Shown here: positions 1 to 7,766 of the stretch, piece after piece
Layout: every line of letters starts with the position of its first letter
Position numbering within the stretch: the stretch's first letter is position 1
Source of the DNA: Candidatus Calditenuaceae archaeon JGI OTU-3
GTDB taxonomy: Archaea; Thermoproteota; Nitrososphaeria_A; Caldarchaeales; Calditenuaceae
Reading direction: 5' to 3'
Assembly (NCBI GenBank): GCA_000494185.1
Contig: AWOC01000010.1
Span: 1-24,988, forward strand
DNA: 24,988 nucleotides
Position numbers and translations under genes: made by a program
The notes under the pieces: generated by a model
What the model saw: only the letters and a program-made list of their open reading frames with translations
Database searches by the model: none
Told to the model about the DNA's origin: nothing

Positions 1-1
1 T

Positions 2-61
2 TTGAGGGAGGCAGAGGAGGCGGCGGTCAGGTTTATCGAGCTGCTAGCCGTTCAACACTAG
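2..61 (+). CDS. C-terminal end of an unidentified gene (partial)
   Basis: The frame opening at base 2 is open to a TAG at 59-61 and encodes an acidic, amphipathic helical tail (REAEEAAVRFIELL) that looks like genuine protein end. The gene would start left of the window. It sits 30 bp upstream of kae1 on the same strand, so the two may be co-transcribed. The product cannot be named from 19 residues, and the frame could be chance. Confidence 0.4.
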   Translation: MREAEEAAVRFIELLAVQH

Positions 62-91
62 GGGTGCCCAATAAATAGGAGGCGGTGGAGA

Positions 92-1102
92 GTGGTCTTA
101 GGAGGGGAGTTGGTAGAGGACCCTCTGCTCTGCTTGGGAATCGAGTCGACCGCCCACACTATAGGAGTGGGCATAGCGGCCTCTGACGGCCGAATACTTG
201 CAAACGAGAATGAAACCTATAAGCCCTCGAGGGGCGGGATACATCCGAGGGAGGCTGCCCAACACCACGCCTCCGTCGCCCATATCGTCCTGAGAAGAGC
301 TTTGAACTCAGCCGGGATTAGTCCTAGAGAAATAGACGCGGTGGCTTTCTCTGTGGGTCCTGGGCTCGGTCCATGCCTCAGGACCGGGGCAACGCTTGCC
401 CGGGCGTTAGCGCTAAAGTTTGAGAAAGACCTAATCCCGGTCAACCACGGCGTAGCCCACATAGAGATCGGGAGACATGTAACAGGGTTTAAGGACCCTG
501 TAGTGCTCTACGTTGCTGGCGGTAACACGTTGGTGACGACTCATCACGAGGGTAGGTTCAGGATCCTAGGCGAGACCCTCGACATAGCGGCTGGCAATTG
601 CCTCGACGTTTTCGGGATCAAGGCCGGGATAGGCCCGATGCCCGCGCCGGAGGATTATGCGCGGAGGGGTGTCCAGCTTCACCATATACCCCTGAGAGTT
701 AAGGGGATGGACGTCTCTTTCTCGGGCGTTCTCACAGCCTCTGAGAGGCTTCTCAACGAGGGAAAGCGCCTAGAGGATGTCGCGTTGTCAGTAACTGAGG
801 CGGTCTACTCGATGCTGACCGAGGTCTTAGAGAGGGCTGTGGCCCTGACAGAGAAGAGGGAGATTCTGCTTGTTGGAGGGTTAGCCAAGAGTAGAAGACT
901 ACAGCAGATGGTGAGCGAGATGGCCGCACTCCACAGCGCCGAGTTCAAGCCTATCCCGGACGAGTATTTGGGTGACAACGGCGCCATGATAGCCTGGACC
1001 GGCATCCAGATGCTCAGGTATGGGTTGACCGTTAGGGTTGAGGAGAGCTTTGTTAAGCCTAAGCTCAGGGTCGACGAGAGCGAGGTGCCTTGGATTGATT
1101 GA
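92..1102 (+). CDS. kae1: Kae1, tRNA N6-threonylcarbamoyltransferase subunit of KEOPS
   Basis: Kae1 (TsaD/OSGEP family) transfers the threonylcarbamoyl group from TC-AMP to A37 of ANN-decoding tRNAs in the cytoplasmic KEOPS complex. The 336-residue length is normal. Visible family features are LGIEST near residues 15-20, GGIHPREAAQHHA at 48-60, the metal-binding H119-xxx-H123 in NHGVAH, the nucleotide-binding VAGGNTLV, and the C-terminal DNGAMIAWTG with its metal-binding Asp. The GTG start at 92 has an AGGAGG ribosome site at 77-82. A TTG at 110 is a possible alternative that still keeps the first beta strand. The next gene, bud32, overlaps the stop, so the two KEOPS subunits are coupled but not fused as in many euryarchaea. 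Confidence 0.95.
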   Translation: MVLGGELVEDPLLCLGIESTAHTIGVGIAASDGRILANENETYKPSRGGIHPREAAQHHASVAHIVLRRALNSAGISPREIDAVAFSVGPGLGPCLRTGATLARALALKFEKDLIPVNHGVAHIEIGRHVTGFKDPVVLYVAGGNTLVTTHHEGRFRILGETLDIAAGNCLDVFGIKAGIGPMPAPEDYARRGVQLHHIPLRVKGMDVSFSGVLTASERLLNEGKRLEDVALSVTEAVYSMLTEVLERAVALTEKREILLVGGLAKSRRLQQMVSEMAALHSAEFKPIPDEYLGDNGAMIAWTGIQMLRYGLTVRVEESFVKPKLRVDESEVPWID

Positions 1103-1787
1103 TGATGTAGAGGACCTAGGCATAATAAAGGTCGGGGCAGAGGCTGTTCTCCGTAAGGTCCTGTGGAGAGGAATGTATCTGGTTGAGAAGCGTAGGGTTC
1201 CGAAGCCTTACCGGCACCCAGAGCTGGACAGAGAAGTCAGAACCTCCAGGACGGTTAGGGAGGCACGCGTGATGATACGCGCCAAGGAGGCTGGAGTTCC
1301 ATGTCCCGCAGTGATACACGTCGATCTCCAGAACGCCTCAATATACATGCAGTACCTCGAGGGAAGCGACCTACGACCCCTACTCGACAGCCACAGCTCA
1401 ATCATTCCAAATCTTGCCCGCGATATAGGCGCATCCCTCGCAAGGCTTCATCTATCGGGTATCTACCACGGAGATGTAGTCCCCTCAAACCTCATGGTGG
1501 TGGGTGAGCAAGTAGCCTTTATAGACTTTGGACTGAGCGGCTTCTCACAGGATATCGAGGAGCACGCGGTAGACCTTCATCTCTTTGAGCGCGGAGTCTC
1601 TGCTTCACACCCCGACATTGCCCCCCGCGTCACAAGGAGCCTGAAGGAGGGATATGCGTCGGTGGCCGGAGAGGAGAGACTTTTGGAGGTTGAGGCGAAG
1701 ATAGCGGAGATCAGGTCTAGGGCTAGGTACGTGGAGAGGGGTGGCCTGGCTAAGGCTGGCCGACGATCCGTCGCAGGAGGCTTCTGA
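1095..1787 (+). CDS. bud32: Bud32, KEOPS kinase/ATPase subunit
   Basis: Bud32 is the small atypical kinase that binds Kae1 and supports tRNA t6A synthesis. Seen here: a minimal N-lobe with GAEA (residues 14-17) in place of a glycine loop, K32 in VEKRR, YRHPELD, the catalytic loop HGDVVPSN, and the metal-binding DFG in FIDFGLS. The reading frame is open further upstream, but the family begins just before GAEA. I chose the TTG at 1095, preceded by GAGGTG at 1082-1087 and overlapping the kae1 stop by 8 bp; this gives 230 residues. The 3' end overlaps the convergent pyrophosphatase gene by 38 bp, so the last residues (GGLAKAGRRSVAGGF) are antisense to that gene's end. Confidence 0.93.
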   Translation: MIDDVEDLGIIKVGAEAVLRKVLWRGMYLVEKRRVPKPYRHPELDREVRTSRTVREARVMIRAKEAGVPCPAVIHVDLQNASIYMQYLEGSDLRPLLDSHSSIIPNLARDIGASLARLHLSGIYHGDVVPSNLMVVGEQVAFIDFGLSGFSQDIEEHAVDLHLFERGVSASHPDIAPRVTRSLKEGYASVAGEERLLEVEAKIAEIRSRARYVERGGLAKAGRRSVAGGF

Positions 1788-2310
1788 CCGCGGCGCCGCG
1801 GTGGGAGAGCCGGTTCTTCTCGTCACGCGTCATCTCGGCAAATGTTTTTCCACCTGCCACCGCAGGGGCGAATATCGGGTCAAAACCAAAACCTCCGGAT
1901 CCCCGCGGCTCCCGCGTTATAACACCCTTCACCTCCCCCTCAGCCACTATCTTCTCCCCACCCTCTGTGACCATGCAGACCACAGAGCGGAAGACAGCGC
2001 CCCTGTTCTCCTCGCCATCAAGGAGCTTCAATATGCCCCGAAGACCGAGCGTCTTATACACGTAGGACGAGTAGGGGCCCGGGAATCCTGCTAAAGCCTC
2101 GATGAATAGGCCGGCGTCCTCCACGATGATGGCTCCCCCCAGCCTTTTATGAGCCTCCTTGGCCGAGAACTCGGCAATCTCCCTAAGATCATCAGACTGA
2201 ATCTCAGGCAGGGACATCCTAACCCACCTACACCTAACGCCCGCCTCACCCAGAATCTCCGAGATCTCGAGCCATTTATCAGGGTTGGAAGTCACCACCT
2301 TCAGCTCCAT
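1750..2310 (-). CDS. rdgB: XTP/dITP pyrophosphatase (RdgB/HAM1 family)
   Basis: Hydrolyses non-canonical purine nucleotides (XTP, dITP, ITP) to the monophosphate and pyrophosphate, keeping deaminated bases out of nucleic acids. Numbered from the chosen start, the family motifs are TSNPDK (residues 7-12), VEDAGLFIEAL with E64 and D65, FPGPYSSYV, SGGFGFDPIF, and the C-terminal EMTRDEKNRLSHRGAA. The frame is open 32 codons further upstream, but those residues have no family character. The ATG at 2310 has a good ribosome site, GGTGGAGG, six bases upstream and gives 186 residues, the usual size. It converges with bud32 (38 bp overlap) and is divergent from nop5. Confidence 0.95.
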   Translation of the reverse strand: MELKVVTSNPDKWLEISEILGEAGVRCRWVRMSLPEIQSDDLREIAEFSAKEAHKRLGGAIIVEDAGLFIEALAGFPGPYSSYVYKTLGLRGILKLLDGEENRGAVFRSVVCMVTEGGEKIVAEGEVKGVITREPRGSGGFGFDPIFAPAVAGGKTFAEMTRDEKNRLSHRGAAVRSLLRRIVGQP

Positions 2311-2394
2311 CAACAGCCTCCACCGAGACACCCCCTCCACGCTACTCTCGGCCCAGCTCATATGTTTCTCGCTAGCTTGCGCGCCGATACGGGA

Positions 2395-2402
2395 GTTTAA
2401 AT
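2395..2402 (+). promoter_or_regulatory. TATA box of the nop5-flpA-rnhB operon
   Basis: GTTTAAAT, centred about 28 nt before the GTG of nop5, predicts transcription starting at or beside the start codon (leaderless). TTTAAA is palindromic, so the same element could also drive the divergent pyrophosphatase gene with a leader of about 60 nt. Confidence 0.55.
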
Positions 2403-2426
2403 CCAAGCATAGACATACTCACCGCG

Positions 2427-3590
2427 GTGACGGCTGTGTCGCTAGAAGTCTACCTAACGCCCCTCGCACTGATCTATGTGAGCGAGCATGGTGAAGTGGG
2501 GGCTGTCAGATTTGGACAGGACGGGGAGAAATCCCTTGCGAGGCTTCTGTCCGGCGAGCCCACAAGGGAAGTTGAAGAGTTATTCAAGATAATCCAGGCG
2601 CGGGGGGTCAGAGAGGTACGGTCGCCAAGTGAGCAACTCCTAAGCATGCTTGCACGCATAAATCCCGAACTACGTGGAGTAAGGATTAAGGAGTGGCGAG
2701 AACTGGAGAAACTTGCCGTTGAGGCTGGCTTGGTTAGGAGTATTGAGGAATACAGAAGCATGGCGCGGCTGTCTGCCATCCGGCTAGTCGAGGAGGCTCT
2801 GCGGCTTGTGGTGAAGAGGCGCGATTTGATGATTGTACACGCCGTGAATTATCTCGACGATGTGCAAAAGATGCTGAACATGGCCTGCTCGAGGCTGATG
2901 GAGTGGTTCGGCACACATTTCCCAGAGCTCCGGGAGTTCGTGAGTGATCCGGAGAAGTATGCAGAGCTCGTCTTCAGGCTGAGGAATAGGAGATCCTTCG
3001 GTATAAATAGGCTTCAAGAGTTTCTGCCCCCGGATGTTGCAGCGAAGGTGGAGGAGGCGGCCTCTAGGAGCGTAGGAGTAGACATAGCAGAGCAGGACGA
3101 GCAGATGATATGGAACCTCGCATCAATGATCAACTTCATGATCAGGCAGAGGAATGAAGTCGAGGGCTACTTGAGGACACTGATGAGTATTGAGGCGCCC
3201 AATCTCTCATCGATAACCGGCCCAATACTGGGGGCTAGGCTAATATCCCTTGCTGGTGGGCTCGAGAACCTCGCTAAGCTCCCCGCCAGCACGATTCAGG
3301 TCTTGGGGGCCGAGAAGGCCTTGTTCAGGTTTTTCAAGACTGGAAGAGGCGCCCCTAAACACGGGATTATCTTCCAACACCCCTATGTTCACGGCTCACC
3401 TAAGTGGCAGAGGGGAAAGATAGCACGCGCGCTAGCGACTAAGATCTCCCTCGCAGCCAAGATAGACTATTTCTCCGGCGAGGATAGATCGGCTGAGCTC
3501 AGGGCAGCCCTTGAGAAAAGGGCTAGAGAGATAAAGGAAAAGTATCAAGCACCACCCCCTAGGAAGAGGGAGGCGAGGCGGAAGAGATGA
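2427..3590 (+). CDS. nop5: Nop5 (Nop56/58), C/D-box sRNP core scaffold
   Basis: Nop5 bridges L7Ae, the C/D guide RNA and fibrillarin in the archaeal 2'-O-methylation particle. The 387 residues show the fibrillarin-binding N-terminal domain, a long central coiled coil (roughly residues 110-240), and the Nop domain, recognised by EAPNLSSITGP, GARLISLAGGLENLAKLPAS, and GAEKALFRF followed by GRGAPKHGIIFQHP. The tail is strongly basic (RKREARRKR), as usual. The GTG start matches a leaderless transcript from the TATA box at 2395-2402; an in-frame GTG at 2436 is the alternative. The stop overlaps the fibrillarin ATG (ATGA), and a guide RNA for the same particle is encoded at 20891-20950. Confidence 0.96.
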   Translation: MTAVSLEVYLTPLALIYVSEHGEVGAVRFGQDGEKSLARLLSGEPTREVEELFKIIQARGVREVRSPSEQLLSMLARINPELRGVRIKEWRELEKLAVEAGLVRSIEEYRSMARLSAIRLVEEALRLVVKRRDLMIVHAVNYLDDVQKMLNMACSRLMEWFGTHFPELREFVSDPEKYAELVFRLRNRRSFGINRLQEFLPPDVAAKVEEAASRSVGVDIAEQDEQMIWNLASMINFMIRQRNEVEGYLRTLMSIEAPNLSSITGPILGARLISLAGGLENLAKLPASTIQVLGAEKALFRFFKTGRGAPKHGIIFQHPYVHGSPKWQRGKIARALATKISLAAKIDYFSGEDRSAELRAALEKRAREIKEKYQAPPPRKREARRKR

Positions 3591-4273
3591 GCGTAGAGAG
3601 ACACCCATCATTCGACGGCGTCTACATAATCAGGGAGGCGGGCCTGAAGATACTGGCGACTAAAAGCTTGGACAGGGGATTCAGCGTCTACGGAGAGAGA
3701 CTCTACAGCTTTGGCGAGGAGGAGTATCGCGAGTGGGTGCCATATCGTAGCAAGCTCGCCGCAGCCATCCTCTGCGGCCTAAAGGGCTGGGCCCTCCGGA
3801 GGGGATCCAAGGTCTTATACCTAGGCGCCGCGAGCGGAACAACAACAAGCCACGTCTCAGACATAGTTGGCCCGGAGGGATTGGTTTACGCGGTCGAGTT
3901 CGCGCCCAGAGTGATGTCCCAGTTTCTGGAGAGGGTCGCGAGGCGGAGACCAAACGTGATTGCTGTCTTCGGTGATGCGAGGCTCCCCGAGAAATACCTA
4001 GGAATAGTGGATAAGGTGGATGCGATTTACTGCGACATAGCCCAGCCAGACCAGGCCAAGATACTTTTAAGCAACGTGGAGCTCTTCTTAAAGAGCGGGG
4101 GCGAGGTTCTGATAGCTATCAAGGCTAGAAGCATAGACAGCGTGGAAGAGCCCGAGAGGGTTTACAGGAGAGAGATAAGGGTTATGGAGGACGGTAGTCT
4201 GCGGGTTTTGGAGAGGACGAACCTAAGCCCCTATGAGGAGGACCACATAATGGTGAGAGCGGCTTATGGCTAG
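3587..4273 (+). CDS. flpA: Fibrillarin-like rRNA/tRNA 2'-O-methyltransferase
   Basis: This SAM-dependent methyltransferase places 2'-O-methyl groups on rRNA and tRNA at sites chosen by C/D guide RNAs. The 228 residues contain the short N-terminal beta domain with YGE and a class I Rossmann fold: motif I VLYLGAASG (76-84), YAVEF with E104, GDAR with D130, YCDIAQPDQ (D150, Q153, Q156), and the catalytic-type lysine K180 in LIAIKARS. It is translationally coupled to nop5 through an ATGA overlap, and its own 3' end overlaps rnhB by 8 bp, so all three genes form one operon. Confidence 0.97.
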   Translation: MSVERHPSFDGVYIIREAGLKILATKSLDRGFSVYGERLYSFGEEEYREWVPYRSKLAAAILCGLKGWALRRGSKVLYLGAASGTTTSHVSDIVGPEGLVYAVEFAPRVMSQFLERVARRRPNVIAVFGDARLPEKYLGIVDKVDAIYCDIAQPDQAKILLSNVELFLKSGGEVLIAIKARSIDSVEEPERVYRREIRVMEDGSLRVLERTNLSPYEEDHIMVRAAYG

Positions 4274-4919
4274 TGGAGCGGTGGTATGCGGAGTTGATGA
4301 GGCCGGTCGTGGAGCAGTAATTGGGCCGATGGTTGTCGCAGGGGTGGCTCTCCCCGAGAGCAATCTACAGCTGCTGGAGTCGCTGGGCGTAAGGGACTCC
4401 AAGAGACTCAGCCAGAGAAAAAGGGAGGAGATCTACCAGCAGATACTATCCCATGGTATTGCTTATGCCTTCGAGGTCATCGACCCTCCCACAATAGATC
4501 GCTATACGCGGAGAAGAGGCGGCCCAGGAATCAACGCTCTTGAAGCAGAGGCCATACTGAAAATAGCTGAGAGACTAGCCCCACACAAGCTCATCGTAGA
4601 TTCGCCTGTAATCGATGCCGAGCCACTTCGCGAGCTACTGTGTAGCAGGTTAAGAGGCGTCGAAGTAATATGCGAATGCCATGCCGACGCCAACTACACC
4701 GTCGTCGCAGCCGCCTCTATTGTGGCGAAGGTCAATAGAGATAAACTGATCTCCACGCTGGCTGAGAACCTAGGAGAAATAGGGTCAGGCTATCCGTCGG
4801 ATCCGAAGACGAGGGAATATGTGAGGAACACTATTAGGAGGGGAGCTCAAAGAGGGGAGCTTAGGATGTCGTGGAGGACGATCGACCGGCTGATGCCGTC
4901 CCTTAACGATTACCTGTAG
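4266..4919 (+). CDS. rnhB: Ribonuclease HII
   Basis: Cleaves RNA in RNA/DNA hybrids and at single embedded ribonucleotides. The 217 residues carry GVDEAGRG with the metal-binding D11 and E12, the DSKRLS motif, LIVDSP, the Asp in HADANYTVVAAASIVAKVNRD, and GSGYPSDPKT, which together identify type 2 RNase H. The ATG overlaps the end of flpA by 8 bp, so it is the third cistron of the C/D-box protein operon. No TATA-like element is seen in front of it. Co-transcription with RNP genes rather than replication genes may simply be operon packing. Confidence 0.96.
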   Translation: MASGAVVCGVDEAGRGAVIGPMVVAGVALPESNLQLLESLGVRDSKRLSQRKREEIYQQILSHGIAYAFEVIDPPTIDRYTRRRGGPGINALEAEAILKIAERLAPHKLIVDSPVIDAEPLRELLCSRLRGVEVICECHADANYTVVAAASIVAKVNRDKLISTLAENLGEIGSGYPSDPKTREYVRNTIRRGAQRGELRMSWRTIDRLMPSLNDYL

Positions 4920-4942
4920 GATTGCTGCCAAGCAGCTTAATT

Positions 4943-4950
4943 CTTATATG
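4943..4950 (+). promoter_or_regulatory. TATA box for the DUF47 gene
   Basis: CTTATATG in an AT-rich stretch after the rnhB stop. A start of transcription about 26 nt on gives a leader of roughly 9 nt, in which no ribosome site is visible. Confidence 0.45.
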
Positions 4951-4981
4951 TTAGGAAGCCTAGTTAGTAGTCGAAATCTAG

Positions 4982-5641
4982 ATGGTCACGAGGTCTAGAC
5001 ATGAAGAAGTTGAAACAATGCTTATTCAGCTGGCCCACGAGCATGTTATGAGGATTGCGACATGCTTCAGGGAGTTTTCCTCCATGATCTCCAGCTTCAC
5101 CTCAGGCGTCGCCAACACCGATTACGAGAAATGTATGCAAGAGTTATCCAGAATCGATAACGAGTGTAGGGAGATAAGGAGGCGCGCCGAGCATCAAATA
5201 CTTTCGCACGGGGCTTTGCTTGTAGAGAGGGCCGAATACATCAAATTGCTCTCAATCCTCGATAAGATCCTTGACAAGATAGAGGGGGCGGCCTTCAGGG
5301 CCATAACTCTCTACAAGCTGAATGGGTTTGAAGACCCCATAACCGGCAAACTCTCCGTGATAGCTGATGAGGTCTATGAGGGGGTCGAGGGGGTCCGCGA
5401 ATCTTTCCGCGCCCTCCTCCTCGGAGCGACGGCGGTCCATGAGAAGCTCGAGGAAGTTGAGAAGCGGGAGAGAGAGGTAGACGAGCTCTATAGAGGTTTT
5501 GATGTCGCAATTCTTCAGAGCAAACTCAAGTTTCAGCAAGTGCTTCTCGCCAGAGAGATCGCGTATCTCCTCGAGGAGATTGCGGACAGCACCGAGGAAG
5601 TCGTAAACATAGTTAGAGCCGTGTTTTCACTGACGAGATAG
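4982..5641 (+). CDS. DUF47 (PhoU-like) family protein
   Basis: A 219-residue, almost entirely helical protein with the two-bundle character of the DUF47/PhoU-like family. Members are usually paired with PiT-type phosphate permeases or found as cytoplasmic phosphate-response proteins. Typical features are ERAEYIKLLSILDKILDKIE near the middle and EIADSTEEVVNIVRAVF at the C-terminus, both rich in acidic residues that in PhoU-type proteins bind metal clusters. No phosphate transporter gene is adjacent here, so the phosphate role is family-based inference. It has its own promoter and is followed directly by endA, probably in one transcript. Confidence 0.8.
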   Translation: MVTRSRHEEVETMLIQLAHEHVMRIATCFREFSSMISSFTSGVANTDYEKCMQELSRIDNECREIRRRAEHQILSHGALLVERAEYIKLLSILDKILDKIEGAAFRAITLYKLNGFEDPITGKLSVIADEVYEGVEGVRESFRALLLGATAVHEKLEEVEKREREVDELYRGFDVAILQSKLKFQQVLLAREIAYLLEEIADSTEEVVNIVRAVFSLTR

Positions 5642-5650
5642 TTGGATGTG

Positions 5651-6220
5651 ATGGTTCAAGGTGGGCAGAGGCCTGAGAGGCCGGTGCGGGGCGAGGTTGT
5701 GGCAAACAACGTCGTAGTCTTCGACCTAGAGGACGCCAGAAGGATATACGCGGCCGCCTTTTATGGCAAGCCCCTGGGCGTGCCTAAGCCAAAGGATTAC
5801 GCGTTTGAGGCCCCCCTGCTGCTAGACTTAGTTGAGGCCTGCTATCTCGCCGAGGAGGGGATGCTAGAGGTGTATGAGGGTGATGTGAAGCTTTCTTTCT
5901 CGGAGCTCTTTACTAAGGGGTCACGGAGCAATAGTAGGTTCGAGCAGCTATATAGAGTGTATAGGGATCTACGCAAGAGAGGGTTCGTAGTCACGTCGGG
6001 GATAAAGTTTGGCAGCGACTTCGCGGTCTACAAGTATGGACCTGGAATAGACCACGCCCCCTTCATAGTCCAAGTCATGCAGGAAAACGAAGCTATCACG
6101 GCGGCGGATCTTGTGCGGGCGGGGCGCCTAGCTACAACTGTCCGTAAGAACTTTATAGTCGCTATCCCGCGGAAGGATGGGAGGGTTAGGTACTTGGTTT
6201 TTTCTTGGCTAAGGATTTAG
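5651..6220 (+). CDS. endA: tRNA-splicing endonuclease
   Basis: Cuts introns out of pre-tRNA (and some pre-rRNA) at bulge-helix-bulge sites. About 189 residues: an N-terminal domain followed by the catalytic domain with FAVYKYGPGIDHAPFIVQV and VRKNFIVA. The Tyr/His/Lys triad is best assigned to Y127, H135 and K166, counted from the ATG at 5651. In-frame TTG (5642) and GTG (5648) lie immediately upstream and cannot be excluded; the N-terminal 15 residues look non-conserved. The length suits a homomeric or catalytic subunit; whether a separate structural subunit exists cannot be told from this window. Its stop overlaps the convergent GTPase gene by 4 bp. Confidence 0.93.
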   Translation: MVQGGQRPERPVRGEVVANNVVVFDLEDARRIYAAAFYGKPLGVPKPKDYAFEAPLLLDLVEACYLAEEGMLEVYEGDVKLSFSELFTKGSRSNSRFEQLYRVYRDLRKRGFVVTSGIKFGSDFAVYKYGPGIDHAPFIVQVMQENEAITAADLVRAGRLATTVRKNFIVAIPRKDGRVRYLVFSWLRI

Positions 6221-6753
6221 CCCTTCTCTCCAGGGATTATGAGGGTTAAGAGTTTCCGAAGCACCTCCCAGGCGCTTGCGTGGTCTTTCGCTATGCAGGG
6301 TAGGACCGGGACCTCTTCACTCAGCCCCATGGCAATCCTCACGTCCTCTGGACTTAGTGCGTCGGCAAGATCCTGCTTGTTTGCGGCAACAACGTAGGGC
6401 GTGTCTGGATAGGCTCTCCTGAATTCGTGGAGGATCTGTTGGGCCTCTATTATTGAAGACTCGTCAGCAGAGTCGACCATCAGTATGAAGCCGTGCATCG
6501 ACTTCGCCAGAATGAACCACATGAAGGAAAATCTCCACTGGCCCGGCGTCCCAAAAAGGCGAACCATATAGCCGTCTCCGAGATCAACCAGTCCAAAGTC
6601 CATCCCAACCGTGGTCTTGCTCTTCTTGGCACGCTCCTCCGGCCTAGTGATCTCCCTCTCACTGGTCATGCTTAGCTCGCAGAGGGTCCTCACTAGAGTG
6701 GTTTTGCCAGAGTTGAAGGGCCCCGTCACAACGATCTTAAAGCTTCTCAACAT
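6217..6753 (-). CDS. Small Ras-like GTPase of the MglA/CvnD type
   Basis: A 178-residue single-domain GTPase. Seen: the P-loop GPFNSGKT (11-18), a switch I region with TTVGMDFG (47-54), the switch II motif FGTPGQWRF (67-75), and the base-specifying NKQD (125-128). The G-T-P-G-Q form, followed by an aromatic FMW segment, is characteristic of the bacterial MglA and actinobacterial CvnD (conservon) GTPases rather than of Rab or Arf. The start overlaps the Roadblock gene by 17 bp. Such GTPases act with Roadblock/LC7 partners, here encoded immediately upstream. A role in polarity or signalling at the membrane is inference from bacterial systems. Confidence 0.88.
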   Translation of the reverse strand: MLRSFKIVVTGPFNSGKTTLVRTLCELSMTSEREITRPEERAKKSKTTVGMDFGLVDLGDGYMVRLFGTPGQWRFSFMWFILAKSMHGFILMVDSADESSIIEAQQILHEFRRAYPDTPYVVAANKQDLADALSPEDVRIAMGLSEEVPVLPCIAKDHASAWEVLRKLLTLIIPGEKG

Positions 6754-7072
6754 AACCCTCCTCCTTGAAGAAGAGCTCCATCAGTAGATTGACATAGCCG
6801 AGGTTGGGATTTCTCTTCGTGATTAGTGCCACTATGTCACCCCTGTAGGGGAAGACGTAGAGAAAACGGGAGTCAGAAAGCTCGACGACCACTTTTCTGT
6901 AGTCCCCGATGTCCATCGCCTCGAGGATCGAGGATATGACGCCCGAGATGGCTGAGATTGCGGCTGCGAGATACTCGGGCCCCACTGATGACGCATTCAC
7001 CTGTGCAACAGGAGTTCCGTCAGGCTTAGAGACTAGGATCACCTCCACGGTGCCCCTGCTGACCCTTACCAC
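6737..7072 (-). CDS. Roadblock/LC7 domain protein
   Basis: A small Roadblock/LC7-fold protein, the usual partner and GAP-like regulator of MglA-type GTPases. Recognised from VEVILVSKPDGTPVAQVNA, a central helix EYLAAAISAISGVISSILEAM, then VVVELSDSRFLYVFPYRGDIVALIT. The coordinates use the first ordinary start, GTG at 7072 (111 residues). However, the sequence just upstream in the same frame (VPELQSRIEEVV) is exactly the first Roadblock helix, and the frame is open back to the stop of the preceding gene with no ATG, GTG or TTG. A CTG at 7123 would supply the helix, so the true product may be about 17 residues longer. Confidence 0.85.
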   Translation of the reverse strand: MVRVSRGTVEVILVSKPDGTPVAQVNASSVGPEYLAAAISAISGVISSILEAMDIGDYRKVVVELSDSRFLYVFPYRGDIVALITKRNPNLGYVNLLMELFFKEEGYVEKL

Positions 7073-7129
7073 CTCCTCTATCCTTGACTGAAGCTCAGGA
7101 ACAGCCGCCTCGAACCGCGACAGCTCACA

Positions 7130-7732
7130 TCAACCCCCGCCAATCATGGTCTTGATAGCTTTGCTCGCAGATTGGTTGAGGAAGTCGATGCTAGGTATCT
7201 CGGCGCTCTTTGCAGCCCTAGCATAGAGGAATATGTTTTTCCCTCCGAGTTCTGCGACGCGCGTCAAGATCTCGGTGTCTCCGTCGCTGAAGATGATGCC
7301 TCGCGCTGATTCCCTCGCGAGGCTTAGGGAGCCGACCACCTCGGCGAGCAGTGCCGCCTCCTTACCGGCATCGATATCTCCCACATAGTCCACCACGTAT
7401 CCCGACTCGTCGAAGAGCATAGCAGCCTTGAGGCCTTCGCCCTCGACCAATCCAGCGAGTGTATCGTATGGCTCCTTAGGTGTTTTGACCACCGCCGTTT
7501 CCTGTTCCTGCGCCTGTGGCTGTGCCTGCTGCGGTGTTGACGCCTCCTTCATAGGCCCCTCAACTTGGATCGTGAACTGTGTAAGAACGTCTCTGATACT
7601 CGTGTACGCTGTGAGGGTAAGCCGATACACCCTAAGTGAGAGCATCACCATGTATATCGCGATGATTGAGGCTATCACTGCAGCCAGCGTGCCCGCGATG
7701 ATCAGCGTCTCCGTAAGTGGCGTCAGGCTCAT
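7130..7732 (-). CDS. Membrane-anchored Roadblock-like protein
   Basis: A 200-residue protein with three visible parts: an N-terminal membrane helix (about residues 8-34), a Gln/Pro-rich linker (about 66-80, PQQAQPQAQEQE), and a C-terminal domain with Roadblock-like pattern (LKAAMLFDESGYVVDYVG, then an amphipathic helix, then RGIIFSDGDTEILTRV and GGKNIFLYARA). I infer that it tethers the GTPase/Roadblock pair to the cytoplasmic membrane. It is the first gene of the cassette; its TGA is followed at once by the Roadblock frame. The ATG at 7732 is preceded by GATGGGAG and a TATA box at 7767-7776. The Roadblock assignment of the C-terminal domain rests on pattern only. Confidence 0.72.
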   Translation of the reverse strand: MSLTPLTETLIIAGTLAAVIASIIAIYMVMLSLRVYRLTLTAYTSIRDVLTQFTIQVEGPMKEASTPQQAQPQAQEQETAVVKTPKEPYDTLAGLVEGEGLKAAMLFDESGYVVDYVGDIDAGKEAALLAEVVGSLSLARESARGIIFSDGDTEILTRVAELGGKNIFLYARAAKSAEIPSIDFLNQSASKAIKTMIGGG

Positions 7733-7766
7733 CTCCCATCAGGCTTGACTAACGCGGCGCCTGGTG

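Noticed and set aside
1269..1300. GTGATGA inside bud32, a possible C box of a guide RNA
   Set aside because: No CTGA follows at 10-14 nt and no C'/D pair is seen; the stretch is ordinary coding sequence of the kinase.
1741..2094. Plus-strand frame of 117 codons after bud32
   Set aside because: It runs antisense to the pyrophosphatase gene, which has all family motifs, and its own sequence is low in structure.
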